The translations under genes were made by a program, and so were the position numbers. This document shows positions 5,698 through 8,193 of a DNA stretch of 8,193 nucleotides, one piece after another (the stretch's first letter is position 1; the number at the start of each line of letters is the position of its first letter). The notes under the pieces were generated by a model, which saw nothing but the letters and a program-made list of their open reading frames with translations, ran no database searches and had not been told where the DNA came from. This DNA comes from DATACZ01 sp036258795. Its GTDB lineage: Bacteria; Actinomycetota; CADDZG01; JAHWKV01. The DNA lies in NCBI GenBank assembly GCA_036258795.1, contig DATACZ010000092.1, positions 1-8,193 of the forward strand, given 5' to 3'.

Positions 5698-7901
5698 TGG
5701 CCCAGCGTTCGAAGCTCGTCAGCGAAGGCCGGCCCACCGCCCGAGGGTGGTGGGTTCTAGGAGGTGCTGCGGCTGCCGCAGTGGTCTTCGCCCTGATCGC
5801 CGTGATTGTGGGGGTCAGCGTGCCGCTCCCCGACTCCGCTCCAGGGGGGCAAGCCACCGAGGTGTTGGACGCACAGGGAAAGCTCATCGGTGCTCTACGC
5901 GGGGAGCAGAGACGACAGATCGTCCCCATGGATCAGATCTCCAAGCATCTGCAAATGGCCACGGTGGCCACGGAGGACCGATCGTTTTATGAGCACTCCG
6001 GAGTGAGCTACCGGGGCATGGTAAGAGCCCTGTTCACCAACGTCTCAGCTGGACAGGTGGAGCAGGGTGGGTCCACCCTGACTCAGCAGTACGCAAGGAA
6101 CGCCTTCGAGAGGGTGGGAACCAAGCGGACGATCTTCCGAAAGCTCAAGGAGATCGCCCTCGCCAAGAAAATAGAGCGCCGGTACCCGAAGGACAAGATT
6201 CTGGAGTTCTACCTGAACACGGTGTACTTCGGCCGGGGAGCCTACGGCGCGGAGGCCGCCGCTCAGACTTACTTCAAGAAATCCGCCAAGGATCTCGACC
6301 TGGGACAGGCTGCGTATCTGGCCGGGGTTCTGCGGTCGCCCGAGCGTTTCCAATTCGACAAAAACCCTCAAGGCGTCGTGGCGATTCGCAACGAGGTTCT
6401 GGGCGACATGGTCCGGGAGGGATACATCACGCAGGCCGAGATGGTTCAAGTCCAGGGACAGAACATCTTGAGCCAGTTCAAGCTAGGTCCGATCAAGCTG
6501 GACTCGGCCCGGGCCGGATACTTCATGGAGCACATCCGGCGCCTCCTGGGGACCAGGGAGTATGGCTTCACCGAGGCCGAGGTGCTTGGTGGAGGCCTCC
6601 AGATCCACACCACCCTCGATCTCAGAATGCAGCAGGCCGCGGAGAGCGCAGTCTCCTCCACCTTGAACCTGCCCACCGACCCGGAGGCGGCGCTCGTGGC
6701 GATGGACCCCGAGGGCCGGGTTAAAGCCATGGTGGGCGGGAGGGACGTGAACGACATAGTACGAGCACGGGGATTCAACTTCGCCGCCAACGTACGGAAG
6801 GGGGACGGCGGAGGGCGCCAGGCCGGCTCGGCATTCAAACCCTTTGCGCTGGCCGCCTTTCTCGAGGAGGGAGAGCCGGTGACTTCACGGTTTCCGGGGC
6901 CGGCTCGAATCACCATCCAGTCACCGCAATGCCGGAACCAGGACGGCTCACCTTGGACCGTTTCCAATTTCGACAGTAGCCGCTTCGGCACCATCGATGT
7001 GGTTCAGGCAACGGTTAACTCCGTCAACACCGTCTACGCCCAGATGATGGACAAGGTAGTGACGCCTCGGGAGTTCATCAGGGTGGCCGGTGAGGCGGGG
7101 ATTCCCATTCCGAGAAGGGATATGGGCTGCGCTCTCACCTTGGGCACGACGGCGGTCACTCCGCTGGAGATGGCTCGGGGGTTCGCCACCTTCGCCGCAC
7201 GGGGCCGGCGGCCTGAGCCGATCATGATTACCAGGGTTGTTGGGCCAGACGGAAACGTGATCAAGGAGCAGGAGCCTGAAACCGAGCAGACCATGGATGA
7301 AGAAGTGGCGGATATGGTGAACTACGTCCTGGAGCAGGTGGTTACTAGAGGCACCGGAACCGCTGCCAAGATAGGAAGACCTGCAGCCGGCAAGACCGGA
7401 ACGACGCAAAACCACGTTGATGCCTGGTTCGCCGGATACACGCCTGCGCTTTCCGCGGTCGTTTGGATGGGCTACCCGCCCGATGCATCCGGCAAGATTC
7501 CGCAGATGAACAATGTCCACGGTTCCAGGGTCACAGGAGGCTCCTTCCCCGCCGTCATCTGGAGGAAGTTCATGCAGGAGGCTCTCAAGGGAATCCGGCC
7601 AGAGCCCTTCGTCAAGCCGAAAATCGGCGGAGACGTTGTTGTCCCGCCGCCTGCTCCGTGCCCGCCCGGCCAGGTCCCGGGACCTGGCGGTGTTGGATGC
7701 GTAGGAAGGGCCCCACTGGCGCCGACTCCTATAGAGCTCTCGCCCCTGGAGCCCATACCGGTCGTGCCCTTGCCGGAAGAGCCGCCCGTATCACGGCCTA
7801 GGCGGCCCGTTCCGTCGGCCATCGTCCCGCCGTCTCCCAGCCCGGGGGTCAGCCCCAGTCCTTCGCCGTCTCCGGTGCCGTCACCCAGCCCCTCCCCCTA
7901 G
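5697..7901 (+). CDS. Bifunctional class A penicillin-binding protein (GT51 transglycosylase / transpeptidase)
   Basis: This membrane-anchored enzyme polymerises lipid II into glycan strands and cross-links stem peptides outside the cytoplasmic membrane. The 734-residue product has a short basic N-terminus and one membrane helix (17-41). The GT51 domain (about 70-245) shows 'EDRSFYEHSG' (93-102, catalytic E93), 'GGSTLTQQYARN' (124-135), 'RKLKE' (148-152, second Glu E152) and 'KDKILEFYLN' (165-174). The transpeptidase domain (about 330-625) has 'SAFK' (nucleophile S378, K381), 'SVN' (442-444) and 'KTGTT' (566-570), so both activities look intact. The tail from about 648 is Pro-rich, with no PASTA repeat, and ends in 'PSPSP' runs (711-734). 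Cys pairs C412/C478 and C655/C668 lie outside the membrane and might form disulphides. ATG 5697 is chosen over the in-frame GTG 5661 because it gives the TGATG overlap with the 442-aa gene and a normal N-terminus. A ponA-like role is likely; the exact paralogue is not determined. Confidence 0.96.
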   Translation: MAQRSKLVSEGRPTARGWWVLGGAAAAAVVFALIAVIVGVSVPLPDSAPGGQATEVLDAQGKLIGALRGEQRRQIVPMDQISKHLQMATVATEDRSFYEHSGVSYRGMVRALFTNVSAGQVEQGGSTLTQQYARNAFERVGTKRTIFRKLKEIALAKKIERRYPKDKILEFYLNTVYFGRGAYGAEAAAQTYFKKSAKDLDLGQAAYLAGVLRSPERFQFDKNPQGVVAIRNEVLGDMVREGYITQAEMVQVQGQNILSQFKLGPIKLDSARAGYFMEHIRRLLGTREYGFTEAEVLGGGLQIHTTLDLRMQQAAESAVSSTLNLPTDPEAALVAMDPEGRVKAMVGGRDVNDIVRARGFNFAANVRKGDGGGRQAGSAFKPFALAAFLEEGEPVTSRFPGPARITIQSPQCRNQDGSPWTVSNFDSSRFGTIDVVQATVNSVNTVYAQMMDKVVTPREFIRVAGEAGIPIPRRDMGCALTLGTTAVTPLEMARGFATFAARGRRPEPIMITRVVGPDGNVIKEQEPETEQTMDEEVADMVNYVLEQVVTRGTGTAAKIGRPAAGKTGTTQNHVDAWFAGYTPALSAVVWMGYPPDASGKIPQMNNVHGSRVTGGSFPAVIWRKFMQEALKGIRPEPFVKPKIGGDVVVPPPAPCPPGQVPGPGGVGCVGRAPLAPTPIELSPLEPIPVVPLPEEPPVSRPRRPVPSAIVPPSPSPGVSPSPSPSPVPSPSPSP
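7669..7688. repeat. Perfect 20-bp palindrome inside the PBP gene
   Basis: GCCAGGTCCCGGGACCTGGC reads the same on both strands. It lies in the proline-rich tail of the PBP, over codons for about residues 658-664. In RNA it could form a GC-rich stem, or the DNA could be a dimeric protein site; either role is inference, and proline/glycine codons alone make GC-rich repeats more likely. Confidence 0.6.
7827..7898 (+). repeat. Low-complexity Pro/Ser-coding tract at the PBP C-terminus
   Basis: The last 24 codons (residues 711-734) encode almost only proline and serine, in 'PSPSP' units with a few Gly/Val. The codons vary (CCC, CCG, CCT; AGC, AGT, TCG, TCA, TCC, TCT), so this is a selected peptide composition more than a simple DNA repeat. 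Confidence 0.8.
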
Positions 7902-7908
7902 CTAAACC

Positions 7909-8193
7909 TTGAGTACCGACCTGCTCAACGTCGACGACTACGCCCGCGCGGCCCGGCAGGTCCTTCCCAAGGAGATTTTCGACTACTACGACGGGGGAGC
8001 CCTAGACGAGATCACCCTTAGGGGCAACGTTGCCGCATGGGGCCGCATCAGCCTCTACTACCGGGTGCTGGCGGGAGTAGGGCCCCGAGATCTAGGCACC
8101 ACGGTGCTGGGGCAGGAGGTAGCCATGCCTGTGGCGGTAGGTCCCACGGCGTTTCACGGATTGGCCTGCTCGGAATGCGAATTGGCCACAGCG
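7909..8193 (+). CDS. FMN-dependent alpha-hydroxy-acid dehydrogenase/oxidase, N-terminal part (runs off the window)
   Basis: The first 95 codons of an enzyme that oxidises L-2-hydroxy acids such as lactate or glycolate to 2-keto acids with FMN. Visible: 'NVDDYARAARQVLP' (7-20), 'IFDYYDGGALDE' (23-34), where Tyr26 or Tyr27 should match the substrate-carboxylate Tyr of glycolate oxidase, 'RVLAGVGPRDLGTTVLGQ' (52-69) and 'MPVAVGPTAFHGLA' (73-86), the first FMN-binding strand. The catalytic His and Arg lie further downstream, outside the window. The TTG at 7909 is the first possible start after an in-frame stop (TAA, 7903-7905) and begins a typical N-terminus, but has no Shine-Dalgarno. It begins 7 nt after the PBP stop, so it is probably co-transcribed with it. 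Candidates are an LldD-type lactate dehydrogenase or an MftD-like protein; the fragment cannot decide. Where relatives usually have 'HPxGE' before the 'LATA' helix, this one reads 'CSECE'. Confidence 0.9.
   Translation, partial: MSTDLLNVDDYARAARQVLPKEIFDYYDGGALDEITLRGNVAAWGRISLYYRVLAGVGPRDLGTTVLGQEVAMPVAVGPTAFHGLACSECELATA

Noticed and set aside
5378..5929. Minus-strand frame of 183 codons across the junction of the 442-aa gene and the PBP
   Set aside because: It covers two well-supported plus-strand genes and gives a low-complexity Pro/Ala/Arg product.
6948..7520. Minus-strand frame of 190 codons within the PBP transpeptidase domain
   Set aside because: The plus strand holds the intact SxN and KTG motifs here; the antisense product shows no family signature.
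1..8193. Search for CRISPR arrays, tRNA or rRNA genes, insertion sequences and toxin-antitoxin or defence genes
   Set aside because: No regularly spaced repeats, cloverleaf, transposase or known defence domains seen on either strand.

Overview
The window looks like a piece of chromosome from a GC-rich bacterium, most likely an actinomycete-type lineage (Actinomycetota) known mainly from uncultured relatives. The evidence is the high GC content, frequent GTG/TTG starts, a SURF1 protein with the 'LRPRW...GRWQL' N-terminus, a class A penicillin-binding protein with a long Pro/Ser tail, and the actinobacterial style of the HolA and alpha-hydroxy-acid oxidase sequences. This assignment is inferred from protein style; no rRNA or other phylogenetic marker is present.

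Layout. (1) 1-881, plus strand: a two-domain VOC (glyoxalase / extradiol dioxygenase-like) protein whose frame is open to the left edge. (2) 927-1436 (frame open to 1544), minus: a small four-helix membrane protein built from two copies of one unit. (3) 1577-2524, plus: holA, the delta subunit of the DNA polymerase III clamp loader, followed at 2578-2868 by a small ABM-fold protein. (4) 2912-4239, minus: a two-gene unit, YcxB-like membrane protein then SURF1. (5) 4240-4368: an AT-rich divergent intergenic region, the clearest promoter-bearing stretch. (6) 4369-7901, plus: a 442-aa protein of unknown function whose stop codon overlaps the start of a bifunctional class A PBP. (7) 7909 to the right edge, plus: the first 95 codons of an FMN-dependent alpha-hydroxy-acid dehydrogenase, starting 7 nt after the PBP stop.

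How the genes relate. The window is mostly core cell functions (clamp loading, peptidoglycan synthesis, cytochrome oxidase assembly) mixed with small accessory enzymes. The strongest functional link is the 442-aa protein and the PBP, which share a TGATG stop/start overlap and are probably translationally coupled. Both convergent gene borders (about 915-935 and 2903-2921) carry a hairpin over the stop codon of the minus-strand gene. I see no mobile element, CRISPR array, tRNA or rRNA, and no clear multi-gene defence or biosynthetic system. The best candidates for something undescribed are the unknown 442-aa protein coupled to the PBP, the internally duplicated membrane protein, and a perfect 20-bp palindrome inside the PBP tail.
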